This document shows positions 20,993 to 29,932 of a stretch of DNA of 29,984 nt, in pieces. The stretch is from a virus. The stretch covers positions 1 through 29,984 of the IMG/VR virus record IMGVR_UViG_3300025769_000562. One strand, 5' to 3'. The translations under genes and the position numbers were made by a program. Position 1 is the first letter of the stretch. Every line of letters starts with the position of its first letter. The notes under the pieces are model-generated. The model had not been told where the DNA came from. It searched no databases and saw only the letters and a list, made by a program, of their open reading frames with translations.

Positions 20993-21853
20993 ATGACAAT
21001 ACTAAACATGATTGACAACGTAACGCGCGAGCTGTCGTTACCTGTTCCCTCCACCGTCGCTACAAGCACCGACAACCAAGTCCGCCAACTGGTCGCAATA
21101 GCTGAGCGCATTGGCGACATAGCAGTAAGCCGGTTTGAGTGGCCGCAACTAATTAAACGCGAAACCATTACGCTTACAGCGAGTGACGCAACGTATTCTC
21201 TGCCAGTTGACTTCGATCGTTTTGTTGGCTCAACGATGTGGGATCAAACGAATCAATTCCCACTTATTGGACCGATACAGCCGCAAGAATTTGAGTACCG
21301 CACCTACGGCATAGGCGGCACTACCCCGCGTGTACGCTTTACAGTCCGCGGCAACGGTCTTGAGCGCCTTCACCTCTTTCCGACGCCGGGTAGCGCGGAC
21401 ACATATAGCTTCCTCTACCGCTCAAAAAACTGGATACTTCCGAAGCTATGGGCAGAGAGCGAGACGTTTGACGCGAACCAATACTGTTCGTATGACGGCA
21501 ACATATACCAAACGACAGCCGCAGGAACCGCAGGAGCGACGCCGCCAACGCATACAAGCGGAAGCGCCTCAGACGATAATATCACATGGGCGTATTCAGA
21601 CGTGCTATACAACACGTTTGAAGACGACGACGACTATAGCTTGATAGACGAAAAGACGCTAGAGATGGGTATTATAGCCGAATTTATGTATAGAAACGGT
21701 CTTCAATTTGACCGCACTTTATATGAATATGAAAAGCAGTTACGCAGGCAAGCCCATGCGCTAAACGGCGGTAAAACGCTTAACCTCGCGGGACCAAACG
21801 TCCCATACTTACTTAGCTACATTAACACACCAGACACAGGATTCGGATCATGA
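20993..21853 (+). CDS. Head-tail adaptor, gp4-like
   Basis: The 286-aa protein starts MTILNMIDNVTRELSLPVPSTV and continues VRQLVAIAERIGDIAVSRFEWPQL, the helical start typical of phage tail accessory / adaptor proteins (P22 gp4-like), followed by TYSLPVDFDRFV and a C-terminal helix block (EMGIIAEFMYRNGL...YEKQLRRQAHAL). Adaptors form a 12-fold ring below the portal. Residues about 160-202 (SYDGNIYQTTAAG...TPPTHTSG...NITWAYSD) appear to be an inserted virion module. It overlaps the next gene by 4 bp. Confidence 0.7.
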   Translation: MTILNMIDNVTRELSLPVPSTVATSTDNQVRQLVAIAERIGDIAVSRFEWPQLIKRETITLTASDATYSLPVDFDRFVGSTMWDQTNQFPLIGPIQPQEFEYRTYGIGGTTPRVRFTVRGNGLERLHLFPTPGSADTYSFLYRSKNWILPKLWAESETFDANQYCSYDGNIYQTTAAGTAGATPPTHTSGSASDDNITWAYSDVLYNTFEDDDDYSLIDEKTLEMGIIAEFMYRNGLQFDRTLYEYEKQLRRQAHALNGGKTLNLAGPNVPYLLSYINTPDTGFGS

Positions 21854-23628
21854 CGCAAATACCCGACGAGATACGCAATCAGCTTTCTACGCAGCAGTAC
21901 GTTGTCCTCAAGCGCCAGCCGCCAAGTCTTATACAGCAGTACCTTCAGATAGCGCAATCGCAGAGCGTGCAAGCGGCAAACGCGCAATTAGGCGCACAGA
22001 TGGAAGCGAATTTCTTCGGGCCAAACGGCCGCCCACCAGCCCCACAGGGACCGGAGGGACCGCGAGCACCAGGGATGGGCGAGCAGCTAACGAACATAGT
22101 AGTAGGCGGGGCAGCCGGCCAAATCGGCCAGTCCGTAGGAGGCTATGCCACTGGGGTGGTAGGCGATTGGCTAGGTGGTGGAAGCACCCCCCAGACACCT
22201 GTCCTAGTAAGCGCTCAGCGTGTCCCATCGACAACAGCCACAGGCGCAGGCGGAGGCACAGCAGGCACAACAGCCACAAGCGGAGGCTCCGGGCAGCTCA
22301 CGCAGACCGCGACGGGCGCGGGTTCAGCGTATGCGACAAGCCAATTAGCCAACACCGCCTACACCTCTGCACCTTCGGCACCTCAGCTAGTAAGCGCAAC
22401 GCGCGTACCGGCTGGCCAAATGACCGGCCAAATGACCGGCCAAGCAAGCGGCCAAATGACTGGCCAAACGACCGGCCAAATGACTGGCCAAATGACCGGC
22501 CAAACGACCAGCCAAGCGAGCGGAGCAAGCGCAGGCGCATACTTCCAAGGCGCGGCAGGGGCCGCACTAGTCGCTAGCGGCGCTTACGGGCTGTACGACG
22601 TATGGACCAGTGCCGGACAAACTAACGCTAGCGGCAGCGACGCAGCGAAGGCCACAGCTCAGGGCGCGCTATCGGGCAGCGCGATTGTCGTCGGCGCGTC
22701 AATGATAGCTTCCGCGATAGCCACCGGAGCGAGTTCGGGGTCTTACTTCGGCCCGTGGGGAACGGTAATCGGCGCGGTAATCGGGGGGATCATCGGATTG
22801 GGGGCGGCGCACTTCGGGAGCGATAAAGACAAATATCAGGTGATGCGCGAAAAGATTCAAGACACTTGGGTCGATATTGGACTCATTCGCAAAGAGGGGA
22901 ACAAGAGATATTACGGCGACTTTATGATTCATGAAGACGAAAGGCTCCCCGACGGTAGACGCATGGAGGAACTAGTCGCGGGGCAAGGAGATGGACGCAC
23001 AGACCCATTCAAAGGGCCAAATGGCGCAGCGCGTGGGCAGCTTATAGGCGACCTAAACCCACTAAACGTAATCTTAATCGGCGATCCGAAGAGCGTCGCA
23101 ATGGGTCAGAGCATCGGCGTAATGTACAACATGCTGGTGGAGGGCGGCGAACTCAAAGGCGATGCGACATACGAGCAAGTATACGACTTATACCTCCAAA
23201 CCTTTGGATCAGATAGATCAGTAGCTCTTCAGGGCATCCAAAACGTGTATGACGCCGGCAACATCAGCGAGCACGAATACAAGGTCCACACAGCGCAAAT
23301 TCACAGCATTTACGACAGAATGGAGCAGGGCGTACGCGGCAACTACGGCCTCGACCCGACGCTCCCAGAATACCAAAACACAGAAGAAGACAGGCGCCGC
23401 ATAGAGCGAGGTGATATCGCGCCGCTCGTCGAAGAAGACGTCGAGGCAGTTATGCAGCAGATGCAGCAACAGCACCACGGGCGCCCCACAGCGGGACGTG
23501 CGCCAGGCTTAGCATCACCACCGCCCAGCCAGCCGCAGCAACCTCAGCAACCTCTAACGGACGAAGAGCGCGAAGAGGGGATGCGAGAACTAGGTTCTCC
23601 TTACGCGCGACGAGGTAGATATGCCTAG
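21850..23628 (+). CDS. Probable internal / DNA-ejection protein with peptide repeats
   Basis: The 592-aa protein has a Gln/Pro/Gly-rich N-terminus, then nine copies of a Gly-Gln-x-Thr/Ser tetrapeptide (about 189-224), then a Gly/Ala-rich hydrophobic segment (about 270-322, with WGTVIGAVIGGIIGLGAAHFG) able to cross or disturb a membrane. A globular part follows (FKGPNGAARGQLIGDLNPLNVILIGDP; calcium-binding-hand-like DAGNISEHEYKVHTAQI helices) and a Gln/Pro-rich tail. Low-complexity plus membrane-active Gly zipper is common in podovirus ejection proteins. The function is inferred from composition and location. Confidence 0.5.
   Translation: MTQIPDEIRNQLSTQQYVVLKRQPPSLIQQYLQIAQSQSVQAANAQLGAQMEANFFGPNGRPPAPQGPEGPRAPGMGEQLTNIVVGGAAGQIGQSVGGYATGVVGDWLGGGSTPQTPVLVSAQRVPSTTATGAGGGTAGTTATSGGSGQLTQTATGAGSAYATSQLANTAYTSAPSAPQLVSATRVPAGQMTGQMTGQASGQMTGQTTGQMTGQMTGQTTSQASGASAGAYFQGAAGAALVASGAYGLYDVWTSAGQTNASGSDAAKATAQGALSGSAIVVGASMIASAIATGASSGSYFGPWGTVIGAVIGGIIGLGAAHFGSDKDKYQVMREKIQDTWVDIGLIRKEGNKRYYGDFMIHEDERLPDGRRMEELVAGQGDGRTDPFKGPNGAARGQLIGDLNPLNVILIGDPKSVAMGQSIGVMYNMLVEGGELKGDATYEQVYDLYLQTFGSDRSVALQGIQNVYDAGNISEHEYKVHTAQIHSIYDRMEQGVRGNYGLDPTLPEYQNTEEDRRRIERGDIAPLVEEDVEAVMQQMQQQHHGRPTAGRAPGLASPPPSQPQQPQQPLTDEEREEGMRELGSPYARRGRYA
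22414..22521 (+). repeat. 12-bp tandem repeat, nine units
   Basis: Units of the GGCCAAATGACC type begin every 12 bp from 22414 to 22510. The last unit begins AGCC, and variants GGCCAAGCAAGC and GGCCAAACGACC are interspersed. The length is a multiple of three, so gain or loss of units keeps the frame and changes only the number of Gly-Gln-x-Thr/Ser tetrapeptides. Confidence 0.85.
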
Positions 23629-25171
23629 CAAAATGCGCTCACAATCTGCTTCGTTTGCGGCGCCAGTGGGCGGCTGGAATGCCCGCGACCCTGAAGCGGA
23701 TATGCAAGCCACAGATGCGCTAGTTCTTGATAACGTGATACCGCGTAACCGTTATATAGAGCTACGTCCCGGCTTCTTAAACCATACTCAGTTCGACCCT
23801 GGGGCGGGGCCTGTAGGCGGCGGGTCTGTGAGCTTTAAGACGCTTATTGAGTATTCCAAAGCAGACGGCACGCGCAAGCTCATTGGTTGCGTTAGTTCGT
23901 TCATTTTCGATTTAACCACCGAGGACAGTCCGACAGCTTTATCGGGCACGACCCCGACGTCTGATAAATGGCAGCACGTAACAATGAACGGCGTTTTAAT
24001 ATTGGTAAACGGCTCAGACGTCCCACAGCAATACAACGGGACGACAAGATCCGACTTAACGATAACCGGGTCCGGCCTTACGTCCGCCTTCCTTGTCCAC
24101 GTAACCAATTACAAGGGCCGCGCGTATTACGTTGAGAAAGACACAGCGTCTATTTGGTATGCAGCAGCGGGGGCGCATTCCGGCGCTACTACGGAGCTAG
24201 ATTTATCGAGCGTGTTCAGAGATGGCGGCTACATACAGCTATGCGTCACATGGTCCCGCGATGACGGATCAGGAATGCAGGAATTTTTAGTCGTGATAAG
24301 CAACACGGGCGAAATGCTTATATATGGCGGTGACGACCCCGGCGCCTCCAACTGGACTATCGTAAACCGTTTTTACATATCGGAGCCGCTTGGCCGCCGT
24401 GCCGCGTACCCTCTCGGTTCAGACATAATCTTACTTACTCAAGAGGGAGTAATCCCAATATCTAGCGTAGTCGCAGCAGCCGGAGCAGAGATAAATTACG
24501 TTAAGCTTACCGATAAAATCGATAATGCATTTAACGAGCTTACGCGCGATAAGGTAGATACGTTCGGCTGGCAGTGTGTTAATTACGCAAAAGAGCAATT
24601 ACTTGTTATTAACGCGCCGATCATTGAAGACAAGGAATCCGTACAACTCGTTATGAACACGAAAACCGGGGCGTGGTGCAGGTTCACGAACCTAAACCCT
24701 TCTGCGCTTGTTGTATTTGACGGAGATCTATATTTTAGCGGCACAAGCTCAGATCCGAACGTATACAAATATGGGAACACACGCAGCGACAACGGCACCC
24801 GTGCAATACCGTTTGAAATTAAAACGGCGTATAACTATTACGGGAACATGGCGAACAAAAAACACTTCAAACTTGTTCGCGCGCATGTTAGATCTAATAA
24901 TACAGCAGTGCTTACTTTCGGCGTAGACGTGGACTTCGAGGGCAAGACTATAACGCAGACTATCACGCCGACATACGCTACAACGGCAGAGTGGGATATC
25001 GCTATGTGGGATACCGCAGAATGGGCAATATCTGGAACCGTCCAATCTGAGTGGCGTAATGTTACGGGACTGGGGCGAGCCGCGGCAATAATTATTAAAG
25101 CAGAAGCGGCCGGCGCAGAGTTTTCAATTTCATCGTTTGATATGATTTACGAAGAGGGGAGCTACTTATAA
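23621..25171 (+). CDS. Tail hub / DNA-stabilisation-type structural protein
   Basis: The 516-aa protein begins MPSKMRSQSASFAAPVGGWNARDPEADMQATDALVLDNVIPRN; the PVGGWNxRD...M...DAxxLDNxxP signature marks a broad family of podovirus tail proteins. The body (about 90-500) is beta-rich with short repeated strand pairs, propeller-like. In P22 the corresponding position is held by gp10, which caps the packaged DNA under the adaptor. A general tail-hub assignment is safer than a precise one. It overlaps the upstream gene by 8 bp and shares one base with the next. Confidence 0.6.
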   Translation: MPSKMRSQSASFAAPVGGWNARDPEADMQATDALVLDNVIPRNRYIELRPGFLNHTQFDPGAGPVGGGSVSFKTLIEYSKADGTRKLIGCVSSFIFDLTTEDSPTALSGTTPTSDKWQHVTMNGVLILVNGSDVPQQYNGTTRSDLTITGSGLTSAFLVHVTNYKGRAYYVEKDTASIWYAAAGAHSGATTELDLSSVFRDGGYIQLCVTWSRDDGSGMQEFLVVISNTGEMLIYGGDDPGASNWTIVNRFYISEPLGRRAAYPLGSDIILLTQEGVIPISSVVAAAGAEINYVKLTDKIDNAFNELTRDKVDTFGWQCVNYAKEQLLVINAPIIEDKESVQLVMNTKTGAWCRFTNLNPSALVVFDGDLYFSGTSSDPNVYKYGNTRSDNGTRAIPFEIKTAYNYYGNMANKKHFKLVRAHVRSNNTAVLTFGVDVDFEGKTITQTITPTYATTAEWDIAMWDTAEWAISGTVQSEWRNVTGLGRAAAIIIKAEAAGAEFSISSFDMIYEEGSYL

Positions 25172-26658
25172 TGGCATACAATCAGGACAGAGTAGCGCAA
25201 TTAACGCCGCGCCAAAAAACACGTTTTGACTATCTAAACAAGCAGGGTCGGAGCGCGGAAGCTAAGAAGTTCTTGCGCTCAAACACTAGGCTAGATAGCG
25301 GCATGGGCGCACCCCCACCAGTCCCGACAGTTACGCCGGACGACGATATGTTCAACGCCGCTGTTATGCCTATGGGTCCGGAAGCGTCAGCGAACACGCC
25401 CCCACCGCTAGATGCCGCCCCTATTGCGCGCCCTACCCCAGCAGCACCAGCGGCCACAGCGGCGGACCCTATAGTACAAGCGGCAGCGCCAGCGGCAAAC
25501 ATGCCGCAGATGACTGCCCCAGCAGCGGCAACGCAACCACCCCCGCAAGCCGTAGCGCCTACCGTCCAAGCCCCTACCCCGATAGAAGCGCCGCGTGCTG
25601 AAGGGTTAGGCGTACCACCGCCGGAGACTCCTGCAAACCTTCAAGCGCAGTTTGCAAACCCGTACATGCCTACCGCAGAAGAGTACAAAGCGCAGGCAGC
25701 AAACCGCGAAAACTTTGCTATTGAAGAGCGGCAGCGCATAGAGCAGGAGCTTTATAACCGCTTTGCTGATCGTATGGCGCCAGAGTTCGCGCGTGAAGAA
25801 CAAACGCTCTCACAGCAGCTCGTAAACCGTGGGATTCCAGTCGGAAGCGAGTTACACAATAGAGAGCTTCAGCGACTCCGCGAAAGCCAAGGCGAACGAA
25901 GATTAAACGCACAAACGCAGGCCATGCAGTTCGCAGGTCAAGAGCAATCGCGCCTTAGCGAAATCGGGCAACCTGAGCGACTGGCGCAGCTACAAGCAGC
26001 GCAACAAAGCGCAATTGCAGCAGGGGAAGCTGGTCAGCAACTAAAAATGCTTAGCGCAAACTTGCAGCAGCAACTAGAGCTAGCGAACTTAGACAGCGAG
26101 ACGAAGGTAAAAATACAAAACCTAGCCGCTCAAATAGATACATCGCTGGCTAACTTACAAGCGCAGACGCAAACAAACATAGCAAACATGCAAAGCGCAG
26201 CGGGCTTCCAGCAAGCACTTCTCGGCGCAGAGACGCAAATAGGCTTAGCGAACCTCGGCGTATTCGCGGATACGTTTGCACGTGAAGATCAACAAGCGTT
26301 TGCACGCGAAGAGGGTGTGACGGAGAGAGATTTCCAAATGCAGCTTCGTGAACTCGATCAGCGTTTTCAGCAGTCGCTTACTAATCAGCAGTATGATTGG
26401 CTACGTGAGGAGCTTGCAGCGAATCAAGACTTTGCGCGTAAGATGGCTAAACTTGACCGCCGCAACAAGCTGGACCTTACTAAGTTATCTGCCGCAGCGA
26501 GTCGCCCACAGTTCCGCGACTACTTAGCAGAGATAGCAGCGAGAGGAGAGCAGGACAGGCAAACAATAGACGCACAAAACCAAGCGATAATCGAGCAGAA
26601 CTTATATAGCGGCGTCGACCAAACGCCTATATTTACGCAGCCACCGACTAGAGGGTGA
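25171..26658 (+). CDS. Pro/Ala-rich coiled-coil virion protein
   Basis: The 495-aa protein has a short basic start (TPRQKTRFDYLNKQGRSAEAKKFL), a Pro/Ala/Thr-rich, presumably disordered stretch (about 45-150), and a long Gln/Glu/Leu-rich helical region (about 155-460) with LQAQTQTNIANMQSAA-like repeats. It shares its first base with the upstream stop. Such architecture is typical of internal or ejected proteins in short-tailed phages, and the three genes from here to 29829 look like one functional set. No enzyme motif was seen. Confidence 0.55.
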   Translation: MAYNQDRVAQLTPRQKTRFDYLNKQGRSAEAKKFLRSNTRLDSGMGAPPPVPTVTPDDDMFNAAVMPMGPEASANTPPPLDAAPIARPTPAAPAATAADPIVQAAAPAANMPQMTAPAAATQPPPQAVAPTVQAPTPIEAPRAEGLGVPPPETPANLQAQFANPYMPTAEEYKAQAANRENFAIEERQRIEQELYNRFADRMAPEFAREEQTLSQQLVNRGIPVGSELHNRELQRLRESQGERRLNAQTQAMQFAGQEQSRLSEIGQPERLAQLQAAQQSAIAAGEAGQQLKMLSANLQQQLELANLDSETKVKIQNLAAQIDTSLANLQAQTQTNIANMQSAAGFQQALLGAETQIGLANLGVFADTFAREDQQAFAREEGVTERDFQMQLRELDQRFQQSLTNQQYDWLREELAANQDFARKMAKLDRRNKLDLTKLSAAASRPQFRDYLAEIAARGEQDRQTIDAQNQAIIEQNLYSGVDQTPIFTQPPTRG

Positions 26659-26677
26659 TATATACAAGGATAAGACA

Positions 26678-27811
26678 ATGAGCGCACTCACCGATGAAAT
26701 TAAACGTATGCAAATGGAGCGGATGCAAAACTTGTACACCGGAATTGGTGGCGCCATCCTATCTACGCCGCTCCAAGGAGTAACGCAAGACAACTGGAAA
26801 GACGCCCTACTCGCTAACGTCCTCAAAAACTTCATCGGCGGCGGCTTAGCTGGCTACGGCATAGAGTCGGGGCGACAAGAAGCGGACGCGCTTACCCGTG
26901 AAGCACTAGCGTTGCAAGTCGGCATAAGGAGCGGCGACATAAAGCCTGAGAGCCTTGCTAGCGGCAGCTACGAATACAGTCCTGAGCTTAGCGGCGTAGT
27001 TGGCCAGCTAGTCGAAGAGAGCGCCACACGCAGCGCAGAAGAGGACGCACTAATGCAGGCGCTTATGATGAAAGAGAACATGCAGCAGCGCAAAGAACAA
27101 CGCAGCATAGCGAACGCGCTACTCAAGGAGCAAGCTCTGCAAGAGGCTGGGTTAGGACAGTACAGCGAAGCCGCCAGGTCGCCAAAAACAGTCGTCAATC
27201 TTGGGCGCACAGAAGCACTAAGCGATAAGATGGCAGAAAAAGCCCTTACAAAACTAGTCGACACGAGCACCAAACTTGTACCGGTTGAAAACGAAGTCAT
27301 TGGACTTGTAGAGCGGTTTAACGAGCTAAAGCAAAAGTTTCCTAGCGAAGACCTTAGCAACCCATCGGGCTGGTCTAACAGTCTTAAGCGGCAGTTTTCA
27401 GCGATATTCGGCGACAAGGACGCAAACGCGATTGCTCAGACAGTTCAAGGCGGACTCAACCGCATCGTCGAGATGGCAGCAGGGACGCAGACCGAGGGAG
27501 ATATTGGCCGGAAGGTTTTGGAGCTTAAAGGTAAGTCGGCAATCGAATCGCTTGATATAATGTCGACAGAGTTCGACCGCTGGAAGAATGACATTCTAAC
27601 AGCACGACAAGCGAGGGAAGGCCTAGCACGCGATATTCTATCAGGGCAAACCTCCCCCGACTTAATCGCGCGAATAGTGACCGGCGGCGCAGTCGCTCCA
27701 CGCACCGAAGTAGCTAAGACTGCGGCACTCGGCGGGGATGACTTAACACCTGAAGAGCAAGAATACCTAAAAATGGGCTATTCACGCGACGAAATAATAG
27801 CGACAAGGTAA
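26678..27811 (+). CDS. Probable internal / ejection protein
   Basis: The 377-aa protein begins MSALTDEIKRMQMERMQNLYTGIGGAIL. Residues about 20-65 are hydrophobic and Gly-rich (IGGAIL, NFIGGGLAGYGIESG), followed by mainly helical Glu/Lys/Arg-rich sequence and a C-terminal TPEEQEYLKMGYSRDEI helix pair. The ribosome site is AAGGA ahead of ATG 26678. It sits between two other putative internal proteins. The function is inferred from this context and the membrane-compatible start. Confidence 0.5.
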   Translation: MSALTDEIKRMQMERMQNLYTGIGGAILSTPLQGVTQDNWKDALLANVLKNFIGGGLAGYGIESGRQEADALTREALALQVGIRSGDIKPESLASGSYEYSPELSGVVGQLVEESATRSAEEDALMQALMMKENMQQRKEQRSIANALLKEQALQEAGLGQYSEAARSPKTVVNLGRTEALSDKMAEKALTKLVDTSTKLVPVENEVIGLVERFNELKQKFPSEDLSNPSGWSNSLKRQFSAIFGDKDANAIAQTVQGGLNRIVEMAAGTQTEGDIGRKVLELKGKSAIESLDIMSTEFDRWKNDILTARQAREGLARDILSGQTSPDLIARIVTGGAVAPRTEVAKTAALGGDDLTPEEQEYLKMGYSRDEIIATR

Positions 27812-27813
27812 AC

Positions 27814-29829
27814 ATGGTTGACGAGGAAAGACTAGCACGACTTGAGCGACTACGCGCTTTACGAGAGTTAAGAGAGCGTTCCGCCGCCCCCAGCCGCCCC
27901 AGCGGACCAGAGGGCATGATGTTCGGCGAACAGCAACCGAGCGCCCTCGAAGCCGCGATAAGCGCAATTCTCGGCGGTGGTCGCGGCTTAGCCGAGTACG
28001 CTACCCCTGAGCGCACCGGCGCAGCTTACGAATACGCGAAGACGCCAGAAGGCCGCGAGATGATCGGCGAAACCGTCGGCGGCATAGGTGGCGGCGCATT
28101 AGGCGCATTAGGCGGCTCATTTGCCTCACCAGGGGCTGGAACGTTTGCCGGGGGTGTAGCAGGCGGAGCGGCTGGTTCGCAGCTTGGCGGCGAGCTGGCG
28201 GAGTATTTAGGCGGCACAGAGCGCAGCAAGGAGGAGCGCATTAAGCGTGGTCTACTTGAGGCAGCTATCAGCGCAGCTATTCCCGGAGTCGGTGCAGCAG
28301 GGAAAGCGACCTACAGAGGGGCGCGTAAGCTTACCACAGCAGGCGCAGAGGACGCAGCTAGAGAGTTAATTGAGGGGTACGCTACCCGTAACGCTGACGA
28401 GCTTATAGGAGCCATAGCACGCGCTGAGGGCGCTGAAACGCTTACAGAGCGCGGAGTAGCAGAGACGACAGGTGACCCAGGGCTTGCCGCGCTAGAGGAA
28501 GCTTTACGGCGCTCAGGACGAGAGGACGCACAAGCGTTTGCAGCAAGAGACTTAGAACGCATGGGCGCACAAACGTCGTTAGCGAATGAGCTTATGCCAG
28601 AGGCAACGCTGAGTAAAGCAGCGCGTGGGGAAGCGATACGCGAAAGCATGGATGACGCCCTACAAGCCTCTAAGCGCAAAGTAAGCGCACTATACGAAGC
28701 AGTTGACCCGGAAGGGACGAGCATTATTGACTTAAAGCAAGCTAACGCAGACGTGCAATCCCTTGCTAAGAAGCTAAGCGGCAAAGAGGTTAAGGGGCGC
28801 GAACTTACGCCTGCGGTCAAAGAGCTAATTGATGACTTTGCAGCGACTGAAAATGTAGCCAAGGCTACAGGCCAGCCCTACGCTAATACGTGGGAGCAAG
28901 TCCAAAACCTTCGCTCAGCCGCTACCGACTTAATGCAAGGAGCGACCAACAGAGAGCGCAAGCTATTAACGCAAGTAGTCGAAAGCCTAGATAACAGCGT
29001 AGATGAAGCGATGAAGACAGGGGGGTTTACACCCGAGCAGGTCGCCATATGGAACAAGGGGAAAGCCCTACGAGCGCAGCAGGGGCAAATCTTTGAACGC
29101 GGCGTAGTCGGTAGAACGCTTAAAAAAGAGCGCGGAGACTACAGAATCGCAGACGAAAGGGTCGTAGATGCGCTCGTCGACGGGAAAGAGACAACGATTA
29201 AACAAGCACTCCGCGCAGCGAAGACGACAGAAGCGAAAGACGCGCTCAAGCAGTCAACAGCAGAAGCGTTTCGAAAAGCAGCGATAGGGACGACCGGCAA
29301 CCCGACGCCCTCAGGGGTTAAGCGTTTCGTTACGCAGAACAAAGAATATATAAAGGAGCTTTTCGGCGAGCAGCACTATAGAAACCTACGGCGACTACAA
29401 GATGACCTAATTTCAGACGCGCAGGCGAAGGAGCTTCGCAACCTAGCGAGCAAAGGCCAGTCGTCTACCGCAGCAGCGCAGCAGCTAAACAAGATACTCG
29501 GCAAGAAGGCAGGAGATAACAGCGTATACAGCGCACTGCAAACGGTTGCATTAACCGCTGGTGGGTCAAGTATTGGTGATACAGGCGGCGCAATCACCGG
29601 CTTTGCGGCAGGCAAAGGGCTTAGTAAAATCGGGCAGTATACTGGCGACAAAGTAGCTGACGCGCTTGTAGCGTCCATGTTCGACCCCATCGCACTAAAA
29701 GCGATGCTAAGAAGCGGCACAGAGCGCAACACGGAGCGGTTTATTAATAAGTTTTTAGCTACTGCCTTAGAAACCGAGATAGGTCGACAAGCGGCTAAAC
29801 CACTCGCGGAGGTCGTCACCGATGAGTAG
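27814..29829 (+). CDS. Large internal / ejection protein with Gly-zipper segments
   Basis: The 671-aa protein has a charged start (LARLERLRALRELRERS), a strongly Gly/Ala-rich segment at about 86-132 (GGIGGGALGALGG, GTFAGGVAGGAAGSQLGG) and another near 583-605, separated by long helical sequence with many RE/KA-rich repeats (AARELIEGYATRNADELIGAIARAEG and similar). The C-terminus is helical. Gly-zipper segments could insert into membranes during DNA ejection. It begins 2 bases after the previous stop. No lysozyme or peptidase motif was found, so the role is inferred. Confidence 0.5.
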   Translation: MVDEERLARLERLRALRELRERSAAPSRPSGPEGMMFGEQQPSALEAAISAILGGGRGLAEYATPERTGAAYEYAKTPEGREMIGETVGGIGGGALGALGGSFASPGAGTFAGGVAGGAAGSQLGGELAEYLGGTERSKEERIKRGLLEAAISAAIPGVGAAGKATYRGARKLTTAGAEDAARELIEGYATRNADELIGAIARAEGAETLTERGVAETTGDPGLAALEEALRRSGREDAQAFAARDLERMGAQTSLANELMPEATLSKAARGEAIRESMDDALQASKRKVSALYEAVDPEGTSIIDLKQANADVQSLAKKLSGKEVKGRELTPAVKELIDDFAATENVAKATGQPYANTWEQVQNLRSAATDLMQGATNRERKLLTQVVESLDNSVDEAMKTGGFTPEQVAIWNKGKALRAQQGQIFERGVVGRTLKKERGDYRIADERVVDALVDGKETTIKQALRAAKTTEAKDALKQSTAEAFRKAAIGTTGNPTPSGVKRFVTQNKEYIKELFGEQHYRNLRRLQDDLISDAQAKELRNLASKGQSSTAAAQQLNKILGKKAGDNSVYSALQTVALTAGGSSIGDTGGAITGFAAGKGLSKIGQYTGDKVADALVASMFDPIALKAMLRSGTERNTERFINKFLATALETEIGRQAAKPLAEVVTDE

Positions 29830-29892
29830 CGCGAAAACTATAGTAAGCATAAAACGGTCTAGATTAGTAAACATAACATTGCCTTTATTAAG

Positions 29893-29909
29893 TTATAATG
29901 ATATTATAA
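29893..29909 (+). promoter_or_regulatory. Promoter-like -10 within a perfect dyad
   Basis: TTATAAT-GAT-ATTATAA is a perfect 7-bp inverted repeat and its left arm contains TATAAT (29894-29899). No strong -35 is seen 16-18 nt upstream. It sits in the only long gap in this part of the operon, about 25 nt ahead of a strong ribosome site, so separate control of the following gene is plausible. Confidence 0.45.
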
Positions 29910-29932
29910 GATAAAGCGAGGAGATAAGTCAA

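Noticed and set aside
22414-22521. CRISPR-like array
   Set aside because: Repeats are contiguous 12-mers with no spacers and lie in frame within a gene.
28311-28862. Minus-strand frame opposite the large ejection protein
   Set aside because: Ser/Ala-rich shadow of helical codons on the + strand; no independent support.
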